From Setaria digitata (taxonomy: Eukaryota; Nematoda; Chromadorea; Rhabditida; Setariidae), in contig RCAB01000120.1 in the NCBI GenBank assembly GCA_003640385.1, forward strand, positions 62,001 to 126,000: a stretch of 64,000 nt of DNA. Direction: 5' to 3'. The notes under the pieces were generated by a model that worked only from the letters and a program-made list of their open reading frames with translations, ran no database searches and was not told where the DNA came from. Numbering within the stretch: position 1 is the first letter of the stretch; the number at the start of each line of letters is the position of its first letter. Positions 49,946 to 61,739 of this stretch are shown one piece after another. Made by a program: the position numbers and the translations under genes.

Positions 49946-52314
49946 AGATAAGGGTTAATTATGAATTTTTTTTATAATTTTCTCTTTCCCAATGTTCCGT
50001 CCAAGCGTAATTGTCATCAATTTTTCAAGATTAGTTGTCATACAAATTTTCTGCTGTAAGTAGTAAGATCTGTTTTTACCTTCAAAATTGCAGTTTCATC
50101 AGAATTAAAATCCATAGATTTCGAACAGTTTTGAATAAATTTTAGATTGCTAACATTTCAAGATCTTAATCTACATTAATTGTATCAGTTGCAGTCAATG
50201 AATATTTTCAAAAACTTCGAGTAATAGGTGTGTTATTTAGAGTATCTCGGATTTACTGCAATCAAATCCTTAACTTTCTTATTGATCATATGGATGCATT
50301 CTGAGCTGCAATTGCTGCCGATGACTTCATTTCAATGAGAAGTTCTGTGGTATTAATACTCAACGTTGGAATGCCTCTGATAATGTGATCACAAGATTAT
50401 GGAAATTATTATTACCACTTTTTTTTTTTTTTGAATTCCGAAGTAAATTTTTCTTACATGTTTTGTTCTTGAATGACTACTGGTCTTTAGTTGTTACCTG
50501 TTTGGATATCTTTTATTTCAGGGCTTTCTTGTACTCCTTATATTAATGTGAGCAGAAGGAAGCAAGTTCAGAATGAGTTTTCAGATCGACTAACGTTTTT
50601 TTTTTTTTTTTTTTTTCATGCTTCGACTGTGTATTTTTGTGGATTGGTGCTGTAATCGTCAAAAATTTTTTCCGCATCGATTACTTTCTTGGAAGCGAAA
50701 AGATGGAGAAAAGCTGCGGTAGGACCACCATGTTGCTGCCCCGAATTCCATAAGGGTAGATAATTACTGGTATTTAGCTTGTTGTATTGCGGTGAATCAC
50801 ACATCTTGGTAGCGATAAAGTAGACTATGATATTCTTGTTAGAATTTTATATTAGAAACGGTATCTTGGTATTTTCGTATCTTGCTTGTTATGCTTTATT
50901 AGGATCTTGTGCACGGATTTTTTAGATATAGACTGGATGTTCAATTAGTCTGTTGTACTCAGTTGCTCAGAGATATAAATCTTACGAGGAGATTCTGCAG
51001 TAGTGGTACTGGTACTGATTGTTTATTCGTAAAAGTTTGTATAAAAGTCCAGTAAAATTCCTTTTCGCGATTGAGTTGTGGGTCTGTGCACTGCCTATGC
51101 CAAATGGACTTCCATAATTTGTTAGATCTGGAGCTGTATGTATTATCATTATTTTACATTCAGTATATCAAGATCAGTTTCTGGAAACTCATTGCGGATG
51201 CATTTTCATGGTGATACAATAGCAGTACTGAATTTGGTGTCAATAGGAATTGGTAAACAATAACTGGGATTTTAAGAACTCCTTGGTTTGTTATTAGCGG
51301 ATGTCAAATGAAACTCGTCTATGTTAACCTGTCACTCTTCTTTTTTCTGTTTGTATTTTGAAGGTATGAGCTGACTTGCCCTGCTTTCCTTTCGGGTATT
51401 ACTAAATTCAGTATTGCAGTTATCACATTTACTACGATAACGTATAAGACAGATCAAAGAACCATTGCCTGTATTTCCTTATCAAGTCGTTCTTAATTGC
51501 TGGTGTTTTTTAAGTTCTTGAGAAATTTCTTCTATTCCTTATGAGGCTTATGCAAATAAGTTCTGCTGGTAGAAGGAAAGGGTTAATTTTCTTTAACAAG
51601 TATAATATTTGTAAAGAAGCAGACAAGGTACGGTTTTTTTTAAGGCTAGAATTTTGTTTTGATGAGACAGTGGTTTTTATAAGTAGACGGGTAGTGGCTA
51701 GTAGTCAGTGTAATTGAGTCGCTGTCACTCATTTCTAGCTCTCTCAATTGTCCGGCGTATGTGCATATATTGTTACGTGAGCTGCGCTACTGTTCGCAGA
51801 AATAACTAAATATATATCTGACAGTACAGTTTGAATTATATCCTTCACAAAGGCGGCAGCGCAGCTGGTGTTAGGAATTTTTATTATTGCACAGACTTCC
51901 ATTAGAACGGAAGAAAAGAGATCTTCAAAAGGTTACAAAATAGAAGCTGATTTGTTCTGTTAGTTGAATCCATCTGCGTATAGTGCTCATTATTTATGCT
52001 TTAATAAAAACATTCGATGCCTATCCTCTCCCTTCCTCATTTTGAAGAGAATAACAAAAAGAAAAAAAGATTAGATTGGATTTTTGGAAGAAGCTGGTGG
52101 CGATAAGTAAATCCTGAATGCCTGGTATGGCGCAGATCTTAGATCGTAGCACTACGGAAAAGGGTTTGCTTTTTTTCTCGTTCTTTGCGGACATATATTG
52201 ATTCGATGGTCATTGCGATGTACATTATCTTTCGTTAAAGCGACATTCCTGCGGACGGCTGCATGTTTTTTTTTTTTCTTGCTTATTGTTCAGGTGCGAC
52301 CATTCATCTTGCAG
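49946..52314. other. Interval between CCM2 and egl-4
   Basis: No multi-exon gene was found. It holds the small minus-strand ORF at 50616-50804, several T tracts, and presumably the CCM2 3' UTR and egl-4 promoter. The segment just before 52315 contains TTTTTTTTTTCTTGCTTATT and CATCTTGCAG, consistent with a trans-splice acceptor for egl-4. Confidence 0.5.
50616..50804 (-). CDS. Short intronless ORF ending in an A tract (small gene or retrocopy)
   Basis: An ATG at 50804 opens 62 codons with balanced composition: MCDSPQYNKLNTSNYLPLWN, then HGGPTAAFLHLFASKK and DAEKIFDDYSTNPQKYTVEA. The TGA stop is followed at once, in the sense direction, by 20 As (T run 50596-50616 on the plus strand). A stop fused to an A tract with no introns suggests a processed retrocopy, but it could be a small gene with a chance tract. 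No family was recognised and no target-site duplication was seen. Confidence 0.35.
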   Translation of the reverse strand: MCDSPQYNKLNTSNYLPLWNSGQQHGGPTAAFLHLFASKKVIDAEKIFDDYSTNPQKYTVEA

Positions 52315-55300
52315 ATGAGCAATTCGGCGGCCGCAAGGCCTACATCCGGTGGAACTGGTATCCGAAGTTTTTTCTCAAAGCTACGTAAACCATCCGACCT
52401 GCAAATACCACCGGCTCAGGTAAATACTTTGTTTTTACGCCAGTTCTGTATTTATAATTAGGTAAAATGAAGGAGGATTTTACTTTCTTTCCGTTTAGCT
52501 AAATCGCCACTGTTACCACTTGATGCCATTTTTCCAACACTCTATCTTATAAGTGTAATCAAAAGGTAAGGGAGGCATGGATATGAGGGATGAATAATAT
52601 ACCATACTTTCAATGCTAAACTGATACAAGAAAATTTAAGTCAATTTTTACCGTATACAGCCAACGATGCTTGGCCTCAAATTACTTGAATTCGTGATGT
52701 TAGGGCAACATGGTACTCCTCATAACAAACAGCGTGAAAATTTTGGCGCATTATGTTGGAGGAAAGTGTGTCCTTCCGAAGTATATTTTATTCGCAATGC
52801 TGTAAAGATTAATTCAAATCGGCATAAAATTTCAGAAACTTACTTCCACGGCTGTCTGTTGTCTTTTGCATTTCCTTTATGATTAATTAATTTCCCTTCT
52901 CTTTGTTACGCGCTGGTGATTTCTCTCCCAGTTTCTGTGAGCTGATGAATCTTTTATCTTAGAGTAAAGTGGAAGAAAAGCGTGGGTTTTTATACTAGTC
53001 CTTTTATACACCGCATCGTCTAAATGCTTTTTTTTTTGTTTGCTTCCAAATTTGGAAAACTTTTAGCATTCCAATTAGTAGTAATAATTTAACATGCTTC
53101 TTTGTCTTCCAGTTCTGGTGAACAGTATCTTAAAATTCGATTCACTAGGTTTCGCAGATTTTAAAGTTCCTTTTCCTGTGGAATTTTGCATCTGCTGGGT
53201 CTCGCATTTCTAGAAAATAGCGGAAAAATGTTTTTGATGCATTTGTTGTGTGAACAGGCGATATAATAAGGCGATGCATTGCTTGCTTTTTGCCATAATT
53301 CACCTACTGGACGACTTCCTTGTTGTTGAGAAGCTTTGTTATTACGATCTTCCTTAATTGACGTTTTCGGAAATTGTTATTATCAGCTGAATTGCTGACT
53401 GTTTGTTACTGAGTTCTTTTTTTTTTGTAATGCATTTTTTTTCAGTTTTCTTTACTCAGGAATTCTTCAATAAACAATCTTGTTTTTAAGCACTTTGTGA
53501 CCAGGAGAAACTTCTGATACACACATTGGCTCTTAAGCCGTTAAAAATTGTGGGGTCCATCTTTCATTGACTTTGACATCTTTCTTGTCCCATTTTGTAT
53601 TTAATAGATCAAGCTGACGTTTGTAATGAGTCGTTGTGTTCTGTCTTTTCACTGTTTGAAAAGTGTAACGTTCAGAAAGTAGTTGCTCTGGTACTTAATG
53701 TTTTTTTAGTGGAAATGAAATTGAGACAGCGAATAACTTCCCATCAGCTTACTGAAATAAACTTTTTGTGCTTGTATACGTGATATTTTTCTTTTTTTGC
53801 AGGCCACACTTCCTAATGTTGAGACTACTTTGTTCCCTTAGCTGAAGTATCGTTACGTGTGTCTACCATTTTCTGTTTTCGATTTCAACATATTTTTTTT
53901 TAATCAAGTTCAAAATTTTTCTGATTTTGGTAGATTGCCTCATAATCTTCAAGCTGTCCTGTTTTAAATCAGCTGGATTCGCCAGTTTTTATTTTTTTTT
54001 TTTTTTTTTTTTTGAAGTATTGCGGTTATCAGTAATTTTTTCTTTGGTATCACTTGCCTTATATTTTCTGGTAATCCGCGAAGTCATTGTATTTCATCAT
54101 TGCATCTTTATTCTGTGATTTTTAGTCAGTAAAAATCAAAATCAACTTAGCACATTTACTATTCATATTGCATAACTGCAAAGTCATTGTTTGCGAGTAC
54201 TAATTTATTTGTGCACTTTCGTACTGGTGTGGCAGGATGCCTACACTTTGTTTTCTTGTATCGGTTACAATGAAAAACTGAAATTCATCGGAGTTTATGT
54301 GAGAAACCAAAAAGGAGAACAATCAACAGAGAATAGATTCCTTGAGAATGGTTAAATGAGATTGCAGGAAAGAACTGAAAGAATACAAGCGATATATTTA
54401 ATTTGTTTTGTGAGTAGTACGCTTTCTTTTTTATTGGCTTTTTTACAAAAAGAGTTGCCTAAATTTGACGCTAAGACACCGTATATTACCCATGTTAATC
54501 GTTTACATTTAGGTAGTGTCCTCCTGATTTTGTTTATCAGTCATATTATTGGAATTAAAAAATTGTTTGAGTTGAAGAGTAGTTGGTGTGGCCGTTGTTT
54601 ATGCATTTTATACAATCATTGTATAGTGCTTTTTGTTTCGGACATTTTGCAATTCGAGTACGTGGTGTGGACAGCAGATAGCACCACAAGGAGACATGGA
54701 AGGAGATGAGAGGACGAAAAAGAACAAAACTTGGTTAAAGTATGTTAGTGGTATTTCACCAGGGAGCAGTGACTTACAACTCATATGCTTTTGTGGAGTG
54801 TTCTAAAATTTACCGTACTGTACTGAGGTGTTTTTGAGCAGTGAGGAGTGTTCGAGGGCAGAAATTAAAGGTTAGGAAGAAGATGCTTTTGTCGGTGTAG
54901 CAATGGTTACTTAACACTGATGAATGATGACAGAATGTTTCATTATAAACGATCCTGAGCCTTCTTCCAGATTGCATTTTGTCCTCTCTACCGCTCTACG
55001 GAAACAAGCGTTCCGTTTTCTGCGATCCATTGCCCATGGAACGTGACTCTAGCTTGGCTTCGCTTGGCTAATCGGCTATTCCATTCCGAAATGAGTATAC
55101 TTGCAGATGCATATCTACTTGTGTGTGTGTGTGTATGCGTGTGTGTCTGTGTGTGTTGTCTGGTTGGTTTGTGCGAGTGCAGTGTGATGGAAAAACGGAG
55201 AAGTTGGCGTGCTCTCGCCATCGCTGGAAGCTTCGGAACGCTGCACTCAGCTCGTTCATTGCTGTTTGATGCTGTTGCCACTGCAGTCACTTCGCAGAAA

Positions 55301-58300
55301 CGTCTCCGTTACTGTTGTGGTTTTTGTGAGCGTTTCTCAAGCTCGTTTGCACTTGTGATGTGCTGCTGGGTTTGCTTGCAACGTGTACGTATGCCATTAG
55401 CGTGATCCGAGACAAACATCTACTTCCATTTCCGGCTTGTTTCGAACCGAATTCTTCCATTGCCGCTTAATCGTCTCCTTACTGCGTGTAATTCGTGTCC
55501 TTACTATGCTACAACATTCGGCTCCATTTCTTCAGGTGCTCAATTACTTTTTCACACGGCCCGCTCCAATTTCTTTCATTGTCTGCCATAGATTTCAGTT
55601 GAATTAACTTAACATGCAACGTTACAAGACAAAACATCACTCTCATTGTCATTAGACGTACACGGGATGTCACGTGATTTTATTTAACGTATGATTCAGA
55701 AAACTAGTGACAGTGTGGGTAACAACATATATCCTTGATGGCAAAATTAGAAAAAAAAAAAAAAAAAAACGGCTCTTTCGAATTTGTTTGTCTATGCTTC
55801 ATAGCTGTTGATCTATGGAATTTCTTATTGAATTAGAAATCTCTTAACTACTAACACTCTACGAGAATAATTGCTTTTAACCTTTTTCTTTTTTTTTTGC
55901 AAATTGGAAAACGATAAATTTCGACACATTTCCATATCATGTACAGTTGTTATATACGACACACTTTCTAAGTGTGATTCATCACTTCCCATTTCAGTTT
56001 TAACAATTCTCAGGCAGGGGGTAGGTGTGACATGTAGGTTCCGTATTATTGGCCTTTTTCTTTAAATCTTACTGCTAGAATCGAACTTCTGCAACGAAGA
56101 AATGTGATTGGTCTAGTTATTTTGCAAGAGATGGAACGGACGGTTACGCTGTCTTATAGAATCGAACGTCGTAGCAGACTGTGTGTTGTTGAACGTGGGA
56201 ATAGATGTCTGTTTGTTTCAATTATTTAATGACTAATCGGTGACTGATAATTAATATTATTGCTTTCTATGGCTTACCATAGCTTCTATTTTATAAGCGA
56301 ATCTATCGTGGATTAACTCGCATCGCATTGACTAAACTGTAAAAATTAAACAGTGTGGTCAAAGAAAACTTTGCCGTTCGTGTTTGTCTATTTTTTTCGT
56401 ATTGAAATTCTGCTTGACATATTTTAGCTAGACTTCTGTTTAGTTCTTTGAAGCATTCAGGGGAATTAAATAGTTGAATAAAGTTTTATGTACTCTTCAG
56501 TTTTTATGAGCAGTAAAGTATAGTTTTTTCTTTTCATCAGGTCGTTAAATTGCTTGAATTAAACTTGGTTTTTGATCACCAGAATGGGTAATTAATGAAA
56601 AGGATGATTGTGTGAACAGCTGGGAGAAGTTAGTTGAAAAGAGGCGATGCTGTTAGGATTTTCTTATCATTTCTCGTTAATATTCATCATTCATTACTAA
56701 CAGAACGTGTGAGGTAATCATAAAAATAATTTGGATAGGATCAGTGTACTATGATTTCTTTCAATTTCTTTGTTCATTTATCATCTGTAGGAAGTGATAC
56801 TTTGCGTTTATGTAATTAGCAGAACAGTGGTTGAAATTTTTTTTTTTTTTGTCGTAATGCTCTCAAGCTTGGTGTGTAGAGCTTGATAGTTTATTGTATT
56901 TGAAATATGAATGGAATGATTGCATTTTTTTTTTATTGCAGTAGCAAAGTAAACATAAACGGAGTAAAATCAAGTGATTATAAAATCATATAAGGGATCA
57001 AGCTATTTTATAATTTGTTACTTTTTAGGTACAAGTAGGCACAAGGACATATGATGCCAATGAAATTCAGAAGCTTATTCCTCAACTGGAGGAAACTATT
57101 GAGAAAAAAGAGCGGCAAATCCGACAGCAACAAAGTACTGTAGAAACACAGCTGAAGAGGATAAACGAATTAGAAAAAGAAGTGAGGACACTGCAGGTAT
57201 GCTTGAATGCTGAAAGGTTGATTAGTTTTTTTTTAAACGTATAAAATTGCCTATACACAAGAAGGTTGTAGATTTCGTAAAGTAATTCTTTGGACTTACC
57301 ATTTATGGGAATTTACTGCAACAGATCAAATTATTTCAGGTCATGATGGCTTAAGTTTGCTTTTTCTCCTGACTGATAGATTTTTAACTATTTTCAGTCT
57401 GAATGTGATAAACTTCGTTCCGTGCTTGATCAAAAAGCACAATCGGTAGCAGCAATGAGCAGTACTCAAAAGGTTTGTTTGCCTGTATAATAGTAATCAA
57501 AATATTTTTATAATGTGACATCTGTTCAATTTTCTTTTTTTTGAATATAATGAATTACTTACTTACAGGCTTCGTGGGGTACTGAAGAACTGCGAACGGA
57601 GTTACAACAGAAAGCGGTTTTACCGACTGCCGATGATGGTGTGCGCTCCAAGAAAATGGCAGTATCTGCAGAGCCAGCTAACTTGGACACGCAGAAAGCT
57701 ACTTTGCAGCATCATCCGAAATCTGCAGGGTTCGTTGCTCACGCTCATTTTGCATTTGATTGCTTTTGTCAAACACAGAAATACTTTCTGACTCAAGTAA
57801 TTGCAAAAAGTGGTCCACAGGTTTGTATGAAGTACAAAGAAGCAAAGCTTCAAAATGAAAATTAATGTGTAACGACTATGTATGTGGTTGAAAACTTAGC
57901 GCTAGACCACAGACCAAAATTGCCATCGTTAATAGTTGTAATTCAGAAATAACATTAACTTGTACGACCTTTTGATTGACGTTATTATGATGAGGCAAGA
58001 AATTGCCGTAAGAACGGTATAACTGATAAAAGAAAAATATGTAACTGGTTTTAATATGAGTAACCGAACATTAGGGACAAAAAGTGATGATTCAGTTCTT
58101 AAGTTGATTATTTTGGATGGTACTGATGAAGCACAAGTTCCGCTTATTGAGACGCTACGGTTGTGTTTAATAAGATTTTAATTCAGCTCAAAACAGCTTA
58201 TTCGGGATGCAGTCCAGAAAAATGATTTCCTTCGGCAGCTTGCCAAGGAACAAGTTATCGAACTGGTAGAGTGCATGTATGAAATGCGTGCTCGTGCAGG

Positions 58301-61300
58301 GCAATGGGTTATACAGGAGGGTGAGCCTGGAGATCGACTGTTTGTTGTTGCAGGTTTGGTTCCGGTTTCTTCTATTTTTTTTTTAAACTAGGCAGCATTT
58401 TTTTATCGAAGTAATTGGCGGTAAAATTCATTCTTATAATTACTGCTTATTAAATGAAGACAAAGTGAATACAGAGAAAAGTTCTCTTTACTAATTTGAA
58501 ATACCATTTCAGAGGGACAGCTTCAGGTATCACGTGAAGGTGCTGTGTTGGGGAAATTGGGCGCTGGAGTTGTTATGGGTGAACTCGCCATTCTTTATAA
58601 CTGTGTTAGGTAAGTTGTTTCATATATCTTGGGTCTTTGCAGTCGCTGTCAAGGATCTGTCTCCTTGCAGATTCTAGTATATTTTCTGCAAGGATGTCGA
58701 GACATAGCAGTTTCAGTTTAATTATTTCAATTTTTTTTTTAACGGTTATGGTTCTAAAGAGCTCAGTTTTCTTTGGTCTCAATTTTTCTGGATGCAGCAT
58801 ATTTCATGAGTTTTCCTTTCGGCAAAAAATTTGCTTGAGAGGTTTTCAGAACAGCATCTGTGCAAGCATTGTCGGATGTTCAGTTGTGGGTGTTGGATCG
58901 TTCTGTCTTCCAAATGATTACTATGCGTTTGGGTATGGAAAGACATGCACAATTAATGGCATTCCTTAGCAAAGTTTGTTTATGTTTATTGGTTTTAAAA
59001 GCAGAATAACATTACAGGTAAAATCTGATTCAGTGCCGTGGCTTAAGATCTTCAGTTTTTTATATTGAAAGTTTAGTTATAGTGTTATTATGTCTTTTAT
59101 TGAGGTACTATTGCAGGTGTCGTTATTTGAAAATCTGTCGGAAGATCGAATATCAAAAATTGCTGATGTTTTGGACCAGGATTATTACTCCGGTGGGAAT
59201 TACATTATTCGAGAAGGGGAGAAGGTTTGTTTTTCCAATTGCATGCAGAAGTTCGTAAAATTACCGTAGGATTTTGTGGCCGTCGTGGTGTTATAGCATT
59301 CTTATTTGGTTTCTTTAAGGGTGACACATTTTTTATTCTTACGAATGGTCAAGTCCGTGTTACGCAGCAGATTGAAGATGAACCGGAACCTCGAGAAATA
59401 CGTATATTGAAGCAGGGTGATTTCTTTGGCGAAAAAGCTCTTCTTGGTGAGGAGGTACGGTTATTCAGTATTTTAAATTCGTTTACTTTTGCAGCACTTT
59501 TTCATATGGTATGGGTTTTTGCAGGTAAGGACAGCAAGCGTCATCGCAATCAATCCAGGTGTAGAAGTTCTGACACTAGATAGAGAGTCATTTACAAAAT
59601 TAATTGGCGATCTTGAAGCCTTAAATCGAGACTACGGGGATTCGCAGAGGAGAGCCACTGTGTTAGTAAATATTTTGATGAATACCTTGACTTTTGCTCG
59701 GATAGCATATATCGTTTAAGACATAAGATCATAAAAGCATTTTATTTCAGTGTTGTACCTGAGCCACCATCACCAAGGAAGACTGCTCAGGAAAAGGAAT
59801 TCACAGATTTGCAGCTAAGAAATCTGAAAAGAATTGCTACACTCGGTGTTGGCGGTTTTGGTCGGGTTGAATTGGTTAGTATTTTAAATAACAAAAATTC
59901 TTGAATGTCATCATTGTCCTTCGCTTTGAGTGTTTGTAATGTGAAAGAATATAAGTTCTGATGAGAGATGGAATCAGACAGCATATTTTAACTTGTTGCC
60001 AGTTCAGAAAAACTTGACACTTCTAGTGTTTTCCTTCATTATGTTGGAATTTGATTTCTTTGCTTAAGCGAGGCCGAAAATACGTCTCATCAGGCCTTCA
60101 TATTACCTGATCATTCAGATTTTCGTGCCTTACGGTATTTAACTTTATTCCGTGACACGTCACTAAATTAACTTGATTTGTAATGAATATTCAGGTGTGT
60201 ATCAGCGGTGATAAAATGCGGACATTTGCACTGAAAGCACTGAAAAAGAAGCATATCGTAGATACAAGGCAACAAGAGCATATTTTTGCGGAGCGAAATA
60301 TTATGATGGAAACTCGTTCAGACTGGATTGTTAGGTAATTCAAAAGACATTATTGACTCATTTTAATGTCTCCAGCCAGCGTGAATACCGAAGTGCTTCA
60401 TTTTCTCATTGTATGGATCGTAACCTGATACGATGATTCACTTGTCTCAGAATTATTTCCTCACTTATTTTTCAGGTTATATACAACATTTCGTGATGCA
60501 AAGTACGTTTATATGTTGATGGAAGTGTGTTTGGGCGGTGAGTTGTGGACTACGCTTCGAGATAGAGGACATTTCGATGATTACACCGCTCGATTTTACG
60601 TTGCCTGTGTTTTAGAAGCGCTTGAATATCTGCATAGAAAAAACATAGTGTACCGTGATTTGAAGCCAGAAAACTGCTTACTAAGCCAAACAGGATACCT
60701 CAAGCTTGTTAGCACCCTATGTATTATACGTAACATATTTTATTGGTTATTTTTTCTTTCCTTTTTCTTTTTTTCTTTATTAACAGAATTTGTCGATTGA
60801 TTCGGACATTATTTTATACAGGTCGATTTCGGTTTCGCAAAAAAGTTAGCAAGTGGACGTAAAACATGGACTTTTTGCGGCACACCTGAATATGTTTCAC
60901 CTGAAATTATCCTCAATAAAGGTCATGATCAGGCAGCTGATTACTGGGCATTGGGGATTTATATTTGTGAATTAATGCTTGGTCGTCCACCATTTCAGGT
61001 ACAGTTTATTCTTGAGGAAATCAAGGTTTTAATTTTTTGTTTGGCAAATCAACAGTGAAAACATTCACATTAGAAAAGAAAATTTATTCGTTAAATTTTG
61101 AGACACGAAATAAGGTGGCTAAATTTCTTACCACCTATACTGTTTTTTTAGGCAGCAGATCCTATGAAAACTTATACACTAATTTTAAAAGGCGTGGATG
61201 CCCTGGAGATACCAAATCGGCGAATTGGAAAAACAGCTACAGCACTTGTCAAGAAACTCTGCAAAGACAATCCTGGTGAGCGTCTTGGTTGTGGCAGTGG

Positions 61301-61739
61301 CGGTGTTGGTGACATCCGTAAACATAGGTTTGCATTTTTCTGTAACATAAATACTGCGATCAATGGAATTTCTGGTGGATTATGTAGATGGAATAAGTTG
61401 TAATAATAAAGCCTGTGAAAATGATTAATTCTTCTCTTGTCCTAGTACTTGTGACTCTGCTTAACTGCTTCTTAGAAAAGCAGAGTTCTTTGTCAGTGAA
61501 TTAGATACACGTTTCGGAAAAAAAATAACGAGTATTTTCGTGATTCCGAACAGAATATGTAAATGTTTTTTTTTAGGTGGTTTATGGGTTTCGATTGGGA
61601 AGGCCTGAGGTCGAGAACACTAAAAGCACCAATTGTACCGAAGGTGACTAGTCCATCGGATGTAACGAACTTTGATAGTTACCCACCAGAGCAAGATGTG
61701 CCTCCTGATGAATTTTCTGGTTGGGATGAAGGTTTCTGA
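52315..61739 (+). CDS. egl-4: cGMP-dependent protein kinase EGL-4 (PRKG1-like)
   Basis: EGL-4 phosphorylates Ser/Thr when cGMP rises, setting olfactory adaptation, behavioural state and body size in C. elegans. Sixteen phase-consistent exons give 762 residues: 52315-52419, 57029-57196, 57398-57472, 57569-57729, 58187-58353, 58513-58609, 58850-58973, 59117-59224, 59320-59454, 59525-59661, 59751-59874, 60195-60334, 60476-60707, 60822-60998, 61152-61327, 61577-61739. Order: N-terminal [14 protein letters not shown], coiled coil, cGMP-binding domain A ([15 protein letters not shown]), domain B ([16 protein letters not shown]), kinase with [44 protein letters not shown], and C-terminus FSGWDEGF. 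The APE alanine is serine. The start directly follows CTTGCAG, a likely trans-splice acceptor. Intron 1 (4.6 kb) could house alternative first exons. Confidence 0.97.
54356..54709 (+). CDS. Candidate membrane-protein ORF inside egl-4 intron 1
   Basis: A single open frame of 117 codons starts with ATG ([19 protein letters not shown]) and predicts three hydrophobic segments: [34 protein letters not shown] and a weaker [16 protein letters not shown]. In DNA this AT-rich a few frames of this length are expected by chance, so length alone proves nothing. No family was recognised and no splice context is needed. It could be a nested gene, a piece of an alternative transcript, or noise. Confidence 0.2.
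   Translation: MRLQERTERIQAIYLICFVSSTLSFLLAFLQKELPKFDAKTPYITHVNRLHLGSVLLILFISHIIGIKKLFELKSSWCGRCLCILYNHCIVLFVSDILQFEYVVWTADSTTRRHGRR
55121..55157. repeat. (GT)n microsatellite
   Basis: An interrupted run of GT units with single TATGC and TCT interruptions in egl-4 intron 1. It explains the overlapping long frames on both strands in this area (Cys-Val and Thr-His runs). Confidence 0.9.

Noticed and set aside
55043..55405. 120-codon plus-strand frame and 100-codon minus-strand frame
   Set aside because: Both run through the GT/AC microsatellite, which keeps frames open and gives Cys-Val and Thr-His repeats. No splice context or family.
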